A DNA stretch of 64,000 bases, taken from assembly GCF_014898175.1 (NCBI RefSeq), contig NZ_CP062948.1, forward strand, positions 2,790,001 to 2,854,000, given 5' to 3'. This document shows, one piece after another, positions 53,707 through 63,898 of this stretch (the first letter of the stretch is position 1; every line of letters starts with the position of its first letter). Under the pieces are notes generated by a model that made no database searches, had not been told where the DNA came from, and worked only from the letters and a program-made list of their open reading frames with translations. This stretch comes from Bifidobacterium lemurum (GTDB lineage: Bacteria > Actinomycetota > Actinomycetes > Actinomycetales > Bifidobacteriaceae). The translations under genes and the position numbers were made by a program.

Positions 53707-54975
53707 ATGACGAATCGCAACCCCAATTCCGTCGCGACGAAGGCGGCGGTCCTCTCCATCTCCATGCTGTTGCTCGGTTCCCCCGCCATCAACGGCGCGC
53801 TGCCCTTCATGCAGGCCAGTCTGGGCGTCACGGCCTCGCAGAACGAGATGCTCTCCACGCTGCCGAATTTCGCCGTGGCGATCTTCATCGTCATCGCCAC
53901 ATGGTTGGCCGGGCGCATCGGTATGAAACGCACGGTGTTCATCGGACTGCTGATCGTCGGCGCGGCCGGCGTCGTACCGATGTTCACCGACGACTACCCG
54001 GTGGTGTTCGCCTCCCGTCTCGCCTTGGGCGCGGGTCTCGGCATGTTCAACGCGCTGGCCGTCGGCCTCATCAACGAACTGTACGACGGCGCGACCAAGT
54101 CGACGATGCTGGGACTGCGCAGCTCGGCGGAGAACGTGGGACAGATGGCGCTGACGTTCCTGGCCGGCGTGCTGCTCAATTTCGGATGGCATTGGTCCTT
54201 CGCCATCTACTTCCTCGCCTTTCCCGTGGCCGCGTTCTTCTGGATCCACGTGCCCGACGACCGCCCGGCGGCAGCCGTCTCGCTGTCGGCGGCATCAACG
54301 ATTGAATCGGCCGAAGAGGTCGCGTCGTTGCACGCCCTTCCGCCCGATTCCGCGGTCGCCGACAAACGCGCCGAAAGGCTCAACCCCTTCGTTTGGGCGT
54401 TGGTGCTGTTCGCCATTATGCAGATGCTCAACAACCTCGCCGTTTCGGTGCGGTTTCCCGCCATCGCCACCGCGATTCAAGGCGAGGGATACAACTCCAG
54501 CTTCCTGCTGTCGCTGCTGCCGGTGCTGGGCATTGTGGGAGGATGCGTGTTCGGCGCGGCGAAGCGGCGTATCGGCAAGGCCGTGCTATACATCGGCTTG
54601 GCCGGTTACATCCTCATCGATATGCTGATCAGCCTATCCGACGGCAATTTCGCCATGGTGATGGCCGGCGTGCTGCTCACCGGATTCCCCACCACATGGT
54701 GCTTCCCCTACGTATTCGACGCGCTCGACCGCATCGTCGCCCCACGGCACCGCCAACTGGCGACATCATTGGTGTTCATCGGTTGCAATATCGGCCAGTT
54801 CCTCGCACCGATCTCCATGAGCGCTATCGCCGCGGCAACCGGCTCCGAAGCGCCGACCGCGCCCTTTCCCATTTACGGCGTCGTGTTCGCGGGCATTCTC
54901 GTCGGTGTCATCATCCACGACATGCGCCACCGCAACAATCCCGACGCCGGGCACACGCACCTCATCATGGATTAA
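53707..54975 (+). CDS. MFS transporter
   Basis: This 422-residue protein has twelve predicted helices. Helix 1 is AAVLSISMLLLGSPAINGAL, and the post-helix-2 loop is WLAGRIGMKRTVFIGLL. The middle loop is acidic/Ala-rich. It resembles the drug or organic-anion antiporters of the DHA group; substrate not predictable. AGAAAGG is upstream of the ATG at 53707. The longer frame to 53482 would translate REP DNA and is rejected. It converges on the small XRE gene with 27 bp between. Confidence 0.82.
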   Translation: MTNRNPNSVATKAAVLSISMLLLGSPAINGALPFMQASLGVTASQNEMLSTLPNFAVAIFIVIATWLAGRIGMKRTVFIGLLIVGAAGVVPMFTDDYPVVFASRLALGAGLGMFNALAVGLINELYDGATKSTMLGLRSSAENVGQMALTFLAGVLLNFGWHWSFAIYFLAFPVAAFFWIHVPDDRPAAAVSLSAASTIESAEEVASLHALPPDSAVADKRAERLNPFVWALVLFAIMQMLNNLAVSVRFPAIATAIQGEGYNSSFLLSLLPVLGIVGGCVFGAAKRRIGKAVLYIGLAGYILIDMLISLSDGNFAMVMAGVLLTGFPTTWCFPYVFDALDRIVAPRHRQLATSLVFIGCNIGQFLAPISMSAIAAATGSEAPTAPFPIYGVVFAGILVGVIIHDMRHRNNPDAGHTHLIMD

Positions 54976-55002
54976 GCCTTCATGGCACGGGCCGCCGCCC
55001 GG

Positions 55003-55215
55003 CTATTCCTCGCCCTCCACCCATTCGAGGATGTCGCCGGGCTGGCAGTCCAAGGCCGCGCAGATCTGGTCGAGGGTGGAGAAGCGGATCGCCTTGGCAC
55101 GCCCGTTTTTCAGCACCGACACGTTCACCGGCGTGATGCCGATGCGTTCGGCCAGTTCGTTCACGCTCATCTTGCGTTTGGCGAGCATCACGTCGAGGTT
55201 CACACGGATCGTCAT
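55003..55215 (-). CDS. Small XRE-family regulator (YozG-like)
   Basis: This 70-residue protein is essentially one Cro/C1 helix-turn-helix (LAKRKMSVNELAERIGITPV, NVSVLKNGRAKAIRFSTLDQ, ICAALDCQPGDILEWVE). This is the small type usually paired with DUF2975 membrane proteins, as here: its ATG directly follows the DUF2975 stop with no gap. Likely autoregulator of the unit through the TATCG-N5-CGATA palindromes upstream. Confidence 0.85.
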   Translation of the reverse strand: MTIRVNLDVMLAKRKMSVNELAERIGITPVNVSVLKNGRAKAIRFSTLDQICAALDCQPGDILEWVEGEE

Positions 55216-55794
55216 TCAGATCACCACCGCGAGCTCGTCGCGCTGGGCGATCGCCTGCGCGAGCAGCGAGCGCATGACCAGCATCAGCATGATGAAGGCG
55301 ACGATCAGCAACAGCGCCACAACCAACGCCAGCGACAACGCGGGCATGCCCACCGCCGCGGGCACAAACGCGCTTTGGATCGAATCCCAGATCAATGGCG
55401 GTTCCAGCACCGTGGACAGCAGCAGCACGACGAACACCAGCACACCCTCCGCCCCGGCGCATCCAATGATGAGGTTGACGGGCCATATCGCCTTGCCTGA
55501 GAACACGTCACGCCGACGCACCAGCGTCAGCAGCCGCCACAAGCCGACCAGCGCGATCTCGAAACACGCCACGGCGAGGATTCCCAACACCGTGTACGGC
55601 CAGCGCATCGGCGCGGTTTCGGGATACATGGCAACCACCTCGCCGGACAACGGCACGATGACGCACTGCGCCGCAAGGCACAGCAGCTCGAACAGCACGA
55701 CCAGGCCTTTCAGCACGGCGATGGCGACGGGATGCCGCTCATCTCGCGCGCCATCCGATGCCTCGCCTCCGCTCCATCGATGGATCCGTTCCAT
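55216..55794 (-). CDS. DUF2975-like membrane protein
   Basis: This 192-residue protein has four hydrophobic segments (near residues 30-50, 65-90, 105-130 and 150-175), the loop FSGKAIWPVNLIIGC and C-terminal SLLAQAIAQRDELAVVI. The late part matches the ending seen in DUF2975 proteins before the paired XRE regulator. Function unknown; it may sequester or signal to the regulator. AAAGGAACG supports the ATG at 55794. Confidence 0.75.
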   Translation of the reverse strand: MERIHRWSGGEASDGARDERHPVAIAVLKGLVVLFELLCLAAQCVIVPLSGEVVAMYPETAPMRWPYTVLGILAVACFEIALVGLWRLLTLVRRRDVFSGKAIWPVNLIIGCAGAEGVLVFVVLLLSTVLEPPLIWDSIQSAFVPAAVGMPALSLALVVALLLIVAFIMLMLVMRSLLAQAIAQRDELAVVI

Positions 55795-55866
55795 ATCGCG
55801 TTCCTTTCCTGCCGCCTTTGAGATTCCCAAGAGACGTTCCGGTGCCGCACGACACGACACCATAGC

Positions 55867-55952
55867 CGATTTTCGATAATAACCTATCGAAAATCGATAT
55901 GCAACTTCCGTGAAGAAATGACATTCGATTGCTATCTATCGTTTTTCGATAG
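55867..55952. promoter_or_regulatory. Paired TATCG-N5-CGATA palindromes in a divergent promoter region
   Basis: TATCGAAAATCGATA (55885-55899) and TATCGTTTTTCGATA (55937-55951) are palindromes with A/T-only centres, 52 bp (about five turns) between centres. The first is also half of a perfect 12-bp inverted repeat (CGATTTTCGATA 55867-55878 with TATCGAAAATCG 55885-55896). They lie between the divergent DUF2975-XRE unit and the DUF4153-like gene. The small XRE protein is the natural candidate binder, able to control both directions. Confidence 0.65.
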
Positions 55953-55988
55953 CTTACGATGGCGGCAACCGAACGAAGGAGGGACAGC

Positions 55989-57536
55989 ATGTCAGACAAC
56001 CATCCATGCGACGCGACCAACGCAACCGGCGCAACCAACACAACCAATCCATCGAGCCAGGTCGCCACACCGAATCAAACCGCCGCACCGTACCCCGTCG
56101 AGACGCTATCCGACGCAAACCAACCACAACCGCCAACTGCGTCGGCCCCGTATGCGGACCATCCGAAGGCATCTTCCGCGACACCTCATACGGCTGCGGC
56201 GAAATCAAGGGAGGAAACCGCCCGCTCAATACCACCCAAACGACGTTATGCGTTGCTGGCGGCGGCTCTTGCCATTCCGCTGCTGTTCAATCGGCTGTTC
56301 GTCAGCGGCTCAATCAGCGACGAAACCGCTCTTTTTCAGTCATGGGGATGCTGGTGCGCGCTCATCGCGCTGATAGGCGCGGCGTTGTTCGCCGCACGCG
56401 CACGCCGCACGGCCTTGTGGTGGATCACCGGCACCGCAATCCTCGCCATGAGCATCTGGCTGATGACAGCCACCACACAAACCGCCTCATTCCACATCCC
56501 ACTGGCGAATCTCTCATATGCGATCACAACCGCCCTGGTCATGCTGCCCGCGACATTGATGGTTTTTCTGCAACTCTCCTCGGGAAAATTCAACGTCCAT
56601 CGCCCATCGGAACTCATCGTCGACTGGCTGCGCGGATGGACGCTCTCATGGTTCACGCATTGGCCGATATTGGCCCGCACATGTTCGGATGCGACCGCCT
56701 TCGTCACCGACGCGAAAGACGCAAACGGCAGAACGTCGCTACGGCGATTCTGGGGGCGCGTCGGAGTGGCGTTGCTGACCTGCGTGCCCATTCTGATCGT
56801 GGTCGTGCCGCTGTTGATGGAAGCGGACGAAGTGTTCTCCTATGTGCTTAGCCATATCGTGTCGAATATCGACCTGAGCGACCTGACCATGCATGCCATG
56901 GTGATACTGGTTCCGGCGCCGTTCCTGTTCTCGCTTCTTGCCAGCGTGGACACCCGCGACCATGAACCCACGTTGCCCAGTCTCGAAAAGGCGCGTCACA
57001 GCCGTCCATTCGACCCATTGATCAGCGGTGTCGTACTCGGTGTCGTACTGGCGTTCTATCTGCTGTTCTGCGCCATACAGTTCACGTTCCTGTTCGTGGG
57101 GCATGGTCTGCCGGATGGTTACACCTACGCCGAATATGCGCGCACGGGATTCTTCCAACTCATATTCGTCGCCTCGGCCAATCTCATCGGATTCGGTTTT
57201 ATTCTGACTTACGCGCCACGACGTATACCACTGCTTGTCATGCAGATCGGTCTTATCGCAGCCACCGGTGTGATGCTCGTATCCGCAGCCATGCGACTTG
57301 CCTTGTATATCCAAGCTTATGGTCTGACCTGGCTGCGGTATCTGTCGATGACGTTCATCGTGGTGTTGGCCATCATGCTGGTGTTGGCTCTGGTGCGTCT
57401 CTTCGTCGAACGTCTGCCGCTGATCACCATCGGATTCGTGCTGGTGCTGGCATGGTGGCTGATCATCGGCTTCGCCAATCCGGACAACGTCATCGCCGCA
57501 TGGAATATCAACTTCACACCACCAACGTCGATATGA
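55989..57536 (+). CDS. Polytopic membrane protein of the DUF4153/DUF4173 type
   Basis: This 515-residue protein has a 75-residue Thr/Ala/Pro-rich disordered cytoplasmic start and then about eleven to twelve hydrophobic segments. The conserved GLPDGYTYAEYARTGFFQLI block (about 375-394) is the family signature. Codon use in the first 80 codons is lower in GC than the flanks. AAGGAGGG supports the ATG at 55989. Divergent from the DUF2975/XRE pair across shared palindromes, so the three genes probably work together. Function unknown. Confidence 0.75.
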   Translation: MSDNHPCDATNATGATNTTNPSSQVATPNQTAAPYPVETLSDANQPQPPTASAPYADHPKASSATPHTAAAKSREETARSIPPKRRYALLAAALAIPLLFNRLFVSGSISDETALFQSWGCWCALIALIGAALFAARARRTALWWITGTAILAMSIWLMTATTQTASFHIPLANLSYAITTALVMLPATLMVFLQLSSGKFNVHRPSELIVDWLRGWTLSWFTHWPILARTCSDATAFVTDAKDANGRTSLRRFWGRVGVALLTCVPILIVVVPLLMEADEVFSYVLSHIVSNIDLSDLTMHAMVILVPAPFLFSLLASVDTRDHEPTLPSLEKARHSRPFDPLISGVVLGVVLAFYLLFCAIQFTFLFVGHGLPDGYTYAEYARTGFFQLIFVASANLIGFGFILTYAPRRIPLLVMQIGLIAATGVMLVSAAMRLALYIQAYGLTWLRYLSMTFIVVLAIMLVLALVRLFVERLPLITIGFVLVLAWWLIIGFANPDNVIAAWNINFTPPTSI

Positions 57537-57618
57537 CCGATGCGCCCCTTCGCCATCCTAAAGCGAAGCATGGCGGAGCCGCAGGATCGCACAACCTCCA
57601 TGCCATCGCACAGACTGC

Positions 57619-57660
57619 GGGATCCTTCGACTCCGGCCTACGGCCTACGCTCAGGATGAC
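57619..57660. repeat. REP-like unit between two convergent genes
   Basis: GGGATCCTTCGACTCCGGCC, then a duplicated CTACGG, then CTCAGGATGAC: one arm of the dispersed family, placed between the DUF4153-like stop and the parE stop. Confidence 0.75.
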
Positions 57661-57669
57661 CGAAAACCG

Positions 57670-59949
57670 TCAGGTGTCGATTTTGGAACGGTCGAAGTCG
57701 TCGGCATTGTCGACGATGAATTGCTTGCGCGGTGGCACGTCATCGCCCATAAGCAGGTCGAAGACGGCCGAGGCGTTGGCGGCGTCCTCCATGCGGATGC
57801 GGCGCAGCATGCGCGTGCGCGGATCCATGGTGGTGTCGGCCAACTGGTCGGCGTCCATCTCACCCAGACCCTTGTAGCGCTGGATGTCGTCGTTATAGCC
57901 GATATGCTTGGCGTCGAGTTCCGCCAGTTTGACGGCCAGCTCGTCGTCGGAATACGTGTAGATGTATTCGCCCTTGCGCGAGCCGGTCAGCGCGATGCGG
58001 TGCAGCGGCGGCACGGCGGCGTACACGTAGCCGTGCTCGATCAGCGGCCGCATGTAGCGGTAGAACAGGGTGAGCAGCAGGATGCGGATATGCGCGCCGT
58101 CCACGTCGGCATCGGTCATCATGATGACCTTGTGGTAGCGCGACTGCGTGATGTCGAAGCTCTGACCCGAGCCGGCGCCCACCACCTGGATGATGGCCGC
58201 GCATTCCTTGTTGCCGAGCATCTGCGTGATCGATGCCTTCTGCACGTTGAGAATCTTGCCCCGGATCGGCAGCAGCGCCTGGAAACCGGCGTTGCGCGCG
58301 GCCTTGGCGGTGCCGAGCGCGGAATCGCCCTCGACGATGAACAGTTCGGCCACATCGTCGTTGCCCGGCTGGCAGTCGGAGAGTTTGGCCGGCATGGACG
58401 CGGATTCGAGCGCGTTCTTGCGGCGCGTGACCTCCTTGGCCTTGCGCGACTGGATGCGCGCGTGCATCTCGCCGACGATCTTCTCCAGCACGCGGCCCGA
58501 CTGGTCCTTGAACCCGCGCTTGGAGCCGGTGATCATCTCGCCGAACTGCTTGTCGGTCAGACGGGTGACGATCGGCTTGACCTGAGCGGTGCCGAGCACG
58601 TCCTTGGTCTGGCCTTGGAACTGCGGTTCGGCCACACGCACGGTGACCACGGCCACCAGACCGGCCTGGATGTCGTCGCGCTCCACCTTCATGGCGGAGT
58701 CCTTGAGGTTCACCTTGAGCTTGCGCGCGTTGTCCTCGACGGTTTTGCGGATCTGCTTGGTGATCGCGTTCATGAAGCCGTCGACGTGCATGCCGCCGCC
58801 AGGAGTCTCCACGATGTTCACAAAACTCATGATCGTGGTGTCGTAGCCGTTGACCCAACGCAGGGCGATGTCGACGCCGCAGGTGCGTTCGATCTCCTCG
58901 GCGTGCAGTTCGCCGCCCGCACCCACGGCCTGCGTCTCCTCCTTGTAAGTGCCTTCGCCTTGGATGCGCCAGATGTCGGAGATGGCCTCGCCTTTGGAGA
59001 GGAAGTCGACGAAATCCTTCACGCCGCCGGTGTGGAGGAATTCCACGACGCGCTCATGGGCGGGCTGTCTGCCGAAGGCGCCGTCGACGACGGTGGGGGT
59101 TGCGGAGGCGTCGCTTTCGCTGATGGAAGGGTCGTCGTCAATGAGGGAGGGAGATTCCTCGACTTCGCTCGGAATGACAGGGGAAGCATCATCCGCAATG
59201 GTGTCGACGGCCTCATCTGAAATGACGGAGGAATTCTCGGGGACGTTTTCGTCGATGACGGTGATTTTCAGGCCGGGCACGAGGAAGCTGGTCTGGCGCA
59301 CGCGGTCGACCAGCTGCTCGTAGGAGAATTCAGCCGTCTTGTTGAAGATCTCCGGGTCGTACCAGTAGCGGATGCGCGTGCCCGTGGTTTTGGGCGGCAC
59401 CTTGCCGATGACCTCAAGCTCGGTGGGCTTGTTCTTGCGGGTGCGCTTGAACGGCGAGTCGGGCGAGGGATGTGCCGGATCGACGTCCTCATACACGCCC
59501 GGATGCCCCTGGTGGAACGACATGTGGTGGGTTTTGCCGTCGCGGTCCACCTCGACCTCGAGTCGGGAGCTCAACGCGTTGACCACCGACGAGCCGACGC
59601 CATGCAGACCGCCGACCGCGTTATACGACGAATTGCCGAACTTCGCGCCCGCATGCAGTTTGGTGAGCACGACCTCCACGCCGGACAGGCCGGTTTTCGG
59701 CTCCTTGTCGACCGGGATGCCACGGCCGTTGTCGGCCACCTCCACAGAACCGTCCGTATGCAGGGTCACGACGATGTCGGTGCAGAATCCGGCCAGCGCC
59801 TCATCCACGGAATTGTCGATGATCTCCCACAGGCAGTGCATAAGACCCTGCGAGTCGGTGGTGCCGATGTACATGCCGGGGCGTTTGCGCACCGCGTCCA
59901 GCCCTTCGAGGACGGACAGATCTTTGGCGCCGTATTCTTCAGTTGCCAT
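57670..59949 (-). CDS. parE: DNA topoisomerase IV subunit B (type IIA topoisomerase B subunit)
   Basis: This 759-residue ATPase subunit has the GHKL ATP site WEIIDNSVDEALAGFC and DNGRGIPVDKEPKTG, the VGGLHGVGSSVVNALS lid, the transducer, and TOPRIM ELFIVEGDSALGTAK with DADVDGAHIRILLLTLFYR. The end is EGLGEMDADQLADTTMDPRT. A loop of about 60 residues between transducer strands (about 230-300) is expanded and includes a REP-derived peptide (PVIPSEVEESPSL). Called ParE rather than GyrB because of its position with parC and rpoD; certainty is moderate. The partner subunit gene is 20 kb away on the other strand. Confidence 0.85.
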   Translation of the reverse strand: MATEEYGAKDLSVLEGLDAVRKRPGMYIGTTDSQGLMHCLWEIIDNSVDEALAGFCTDIVVTLHTDGSVEVADNGRGIPVDKEPKTGLSGVEVVLTKLHAGAKFGNSSYNAVGGLHGVGSSVVNALSSRLEVEVDRDGKTHHMSFHQGHPGVYEDVDPAHPSPDSPFKRTRKNKPTELEVIGKVPPKTTGTRIRYWYDPEIFNKTAEFSYEQLVDRVRQTSFLVPGLKITVIDENVPENSSVISDEAVDTIADDASPVIPSEVEESPSLIDDDPSISESDASATPTVVDGAFGRQPAHERVVEFLHTGGVKDFVDFLSKGEAISDIWRIQGEGTYKEETQAVGAGGELHAEEIERTCGVDIALRWVNGYDTTIMSFVNIVETPGGGMHVDGFMNAITKQIRKTVEDNARKLKVNLKDSAMKVERDDIQAGLVAVVTVRVAEPQFQGQTKDVLGTAQVKPIVTRLTDKQFGEMITGSKRGFKDQSGRVLEKIVGEMHARIQSRKAKEVTRRKNALESASMPAKLSDCQPGNDDVAELFIVEGDSALGTAKAARNAGFQALLPIRGKILNVQKASITQMLGNKECAAIIQVVGAGSGQSFDITQSRYHKVIMMTDADVDGAHIRILLLTLFYRYMRPLIEHGYVYAAVPPLHRIALTGSRKGEYIYTYSDDELAVKLAELDAKHIGYNDDIQRYKGLGEMDADQLADTTMDPRTRMLRRIRMEDAANASAVFDLLMGDDVPPRKQFIVDNADDFDRSKIDT
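59149..59182. repeat. REP-like unit inside the parE reading frame
   Basis: GAGATTCCTCGACTTCGCTC followed by GGAATGACAG is an arm of the dispersed repeat, read in frame as VIPSEVEESPS near residue 260 of ParE, inside a loop that is otherwise Asp/Ser/Thr-rich and variable. Confidence 0.8.
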
Positions 59950-60131
59950 AACTCTCTATCTTGTGGGGGTCGATGCGAGGTATCTCGACTGCTGACATGG
60001 TGGAACCGGCCGGTGGTGTGGGCCGGGCTGGGTTCGCTTGGTTGGAGGTGATTTCCGTGGGTGCCGGTTTGTTATATGGATGGCTCCGTTGGGGCAGTAC
60101 TGCGTTGGGTTATAAGGATGGCTCCGCCGGC

Positions 60132-60157
60132 GGAAAGCCCACTGGGCTTTCCTTGTT
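60132..60157. terminator. Hairpin with T-tract between rpoD and parE
   Basis: GGAAAGCCC (60132-60140) pairs perfectly with GGGCTTTCC (60144-60152), 3-nt loop, followed on the plus strand by TTGTTT. It lies in the 261-bp gap 59950-60210. The strand it serves is unclear: no plus-strand gene ends here, so it may act with the next hairpin. Confidence 0.45.
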
Positions 60158-60169
60158 TCCGGCTCGCGT

Positions 60170-60209
60170 GAAAGCCGCTTGTGTTTTCCGAAGGAAAACG
60201 GCGGCTTTC
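60170..60209 (-). terminator. Hairpin at the end of rpoD
   Basis: GAAAGCCGC (60170-60178) pairs with GCGGCTTTC (60201-60209), with a second inner stem TTTTCC/GGAAAA (60184-60189, 60193-60198). It begins 2 bp after the rpoD stop on the minus strand and is probably its terminator, though a T-tract is lacking. Confidence 0.55.
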
Positions 60210-60210
60210 A

Positions 60211-61611
<1,401 letters not shown>

Positions 61612-61646
61612 AACTTTCCTCCTGCGTGTTCCTGCCATCGGCACAT

Positions 61647-61676
61647 ACCATAAAGGCGCACTTCTGGCAAGGGCAA
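61647..61676 (-). promoter_or_regulatory. Candidate rpoD promoter
   Basis: On the minus strand TTGCCC (61676-61671) and TATGGT (61652-61647) are 18 bp apart, about 35 bp upstream of the TTG start and its AGGAGG site. Confidence 0.4.
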
Positions 61677-61787
61677 ATCGTCAACTATGTGAGTTAACCA
61701 CCCCGCAAGGACGATTATTCCCACCGCGCGCAATTCCTTTCCTCTCCCCAGCCCCGTCGCGTGGACGGCGACGGCCGCGCACCGCGG

Positions 61788-62462
61788 TCAACAGGCGCAC
61801 CACGCCGGTGTGATGCCCCTGTTGATCGCGGAGAAGACGATCGCCGCCAGCGAACATTCCTCGTCGACGGCCAGACAGTGCGTCGCGAACAGGATGGCGT
61901 GCTCGTCTCCCATCCACCACAATGCGTAGGCGACCATCGCCAGCGGCTGCACGGCGAGTTCGGGCGGCACCGCACAGGCGATGTCGAGCAGCATGATCAC
62001 GCCCGTCTGGCAGCGTTCCATATCGGGAACGAGTCCCTCGTCCTCGAACGCGGCGGACAGCAGTTCACACATGCGCCGCTTCGAGCGGGCCAGCTGCGGT
62101 CGGGACGCGAACTCCATAAGCTGCGTCTTGGGGCAGGATTCCTCGTCGGCGATCATCGAGAGGATCAGCGCGTCGCGAATCGACAGCGTCTCGTGCGCGC
62201 CCACGGCGATCGCGGCCATATCGTCGACGCTTAATTCGACCGCGCCGTCATCGAGGTTGGCGAGCCAGTCGTCCAAAGGCCTGTCCAGCCATGCGACCGT
62301 CGCTTTGCGGTGGCCGTCCCTGCGGCGCTGCGCGCGAAACAGCCGCGTCATCTCCTCAAGCACATCCTCGTCGAGGCGCCCCTCGCGGCGTTCGACGTCC
62401 TCGCGGATGCGGGCGTGGAAACGAGTGTCGTTCACCCGTGCGCTGGTGGTTGTGGCGTTCAT
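61788..62462 (-). CDS. DUF4192-like protein
   Basis: This 224-residue soluble protein contains VDDMAAIAVGAHETLSIRDA, LDIACAVPPELAVQPLAMVA and YALWWMGDEHAILFATHCLA. These fit the actinobacterial DUF4192 pattern, where a small residue-rich 'A.WW.G' helix is typical. Function unknown. AAGGAGG is better spaced for the second of two adjacent ATGs (62462). Same strand as rpoD, 176 bp upstream of it. Confidence in the family is moderate. Confidence 0.65.
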   Translation of the reverse strand: MNATTTSARVNDTRFHARIREDVERREGRLDEDVLEEMTRLFRAQRRRDGHRKATVAWLDRPLDDWLANLDDGAVELSVDDMAAIAVGAHETLSIRDALILSMIADEESCPKTQLMEFASRPQLARSKRRMCELLSAAFEDEGLVPDMERCQTGVIMLLDIACAVPPELAVQPLAMVAYALWWMGDEHAILFATHCLAVDEECSLAAIVFSAINRGITPAWCAC

Positions 62463-62675
62463 CATGTCCTCCTTGACATCGTGGTGCGAACGGTATGTGT
62501 GATAGCGGCAAGTCGCAGCCGGATCCGCCGCATGTCTCCACCATGGGCGAACGCGCACAAGCGGCGCAAGCCGGAACGGGTGATGTGGGGATAGCCCCGT
62601 GAAAACGCCTTCGATGTGCATAACTTCCCCGCGCGTCCACAGTATTCGACATGGCCTGTCGATAAGTTAGAGGTC

Positions 62676-63764
62676 ATGAGCCTTACCGAAACGGACCGTA
62701 TGAGCATCGAGCCCCGCATCGCCGAACTGGTGCGCGAACGCGCCGGCATCCCATCCCCATGCGGAGAGGACGACGTGTTGGCGGAGGATTGCGCGCGGGT
62801 GATGGATGAGGTGGTCGCCCAGGCCGTATCCTCCAGCGAGGGCGGCAAACGCCTGCGCGCCCTGCTGACGCTCGCCGCCTTCGACGCGTTGGATGGGGAC
62901 GCGGGGCTGCGCGACGCCATGGTCGATCTGGCGTGCGGCATCGAAGTGTTTCAGACCGCAGCGCTGGTGCATGACGACATCATCGACGATTCCGATCTGC
63001 GCCGCGGCAAGCCGTCCGCGCATCGGGCGCTTGAGCGGGCGGTGGGCAGCCGCAGCATCGGCAATGGGCTGGGACTGATGCTGGGCGATATCCTCGCCAC
63101 GGCGAGCGTGGATATCGTGCATCAGGCCGTACGGGGGCTGCCCGCCGGAGACGATCTGGTCGCCGCTTTCCTCGACATGCATCGCGAGGTGGAAATCGGG
63201 CAGGTGCTGGATCTGGCCGTGGAGACCTCGCCGTTGGATGATCCGGAAAAGCTCGCCCAGGCCTCGCTGAACGTGTTCCGTTGGAAAACCGCCAGCTACA
63301 CCACCATCGCGCCATTGCGCTTCGCCATGCTCGCCGTCGGCATGCCGGCCGAACAGGCGCGCGGGCGGGCGATGGCGATCGGACTGCCGCTGGGTCTGGC
63401 CTTCCAGCTTGCGGACGATCTGCTCGACGTCGTCGGCTCCAGCGCAACCACCGGAAAACCGGTCGGAGGGGACATCCGCGAGGGCAAGCGCACGGTGCTG
63501 CTGGCGGACGCGCTGGCCGCTGCGGACGATGCGCGACGCGACGAACTGCTCGCCATATTCACCTGCCCTCAACGCGATCGGACGCAGGTGGACCGAGCCA
63601 TCGCCCTATTCGACGAGACCGGTGCGATCAAGAGGTCGCGCGAGCGCATCGCCGCGTTGTGGGACCAGTCGCGTCGGGCCATCGACCGACTCGGACTGCG
63701 CGACGAGGCGGCGGCCCGATTGCTCGCCGCATGCCGCGATTTCATCCCAGAATCGTTACGATGA
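62676..63764 (+). CDS. Polyprenyl (geranylgeranyl-type) diphosphate synthase
   Basis: This 362-residue trans-prenyltransferase condenses isopentenyl diphosphate with allylic diphosphates. The first Asp-rich motif VHDDIIDDSDLRRGKPSAH (about 96) and the second AFQLADDLLDVVG (about 246) are both complete, with GGKRLRALLTL near the start and KTASYTTIAPL before the second motif. The chain length of the product is not readable with confidence. AGAGGTC precedes the ATG at 62676; an ATG at 62700 is an alternative. Divergent from the DUF4192 gene. Confidence 0.87.
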   Translation: MSLTETDRMSIEPRIAELVRERAGIPSPCGEDDVLAEDCARVMDEVVAQAVSSSEGGKRLRALLTLAAFDALDGDAGLRDAMVDLACGIEVFQTAALVHDDIIDDSDLRRGKPSAHRALERAVGSRSIGNGLGLMLGDILATASVDIVHQAVRGLPAGDDLVAAFLDMHREVEIGQVLDLAVETSPLDDPEKLAQASLNVFRWKTASYTTIAPLRFAMLAVGMPAEQARGRAMAIGLPLGLAFQLADDLLDVVGSSATTGKPVGGDIREGKRTVLLADALAAADDARRDELLAIFTCPQRDRTQVDRAIALFDETGAIKRSRERIAALWDQSRRAIDRLGLRDEAAARLLAACRDFIPESLR

Positions 63765-63898
63765 ACGCCTTCGCGCTTCGCCGGCGCCATGTACACTGAA
63801 GTAAGCGCGGCGGGTCGCGCAATCGCGGCCCTCCCATGGGAACACGCCGGATTCCATGAATTCGGACCACAACATCAAGGAATCGACCGAGCACCATC

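Noticed and set aside
59950..60210. Possible small gene or structured RNA between parE and rpoD
   Set aside because: Only a Gly/Trp-rich open frame and two hairpins are present; no ribosome site or RNA family pattern recognised.
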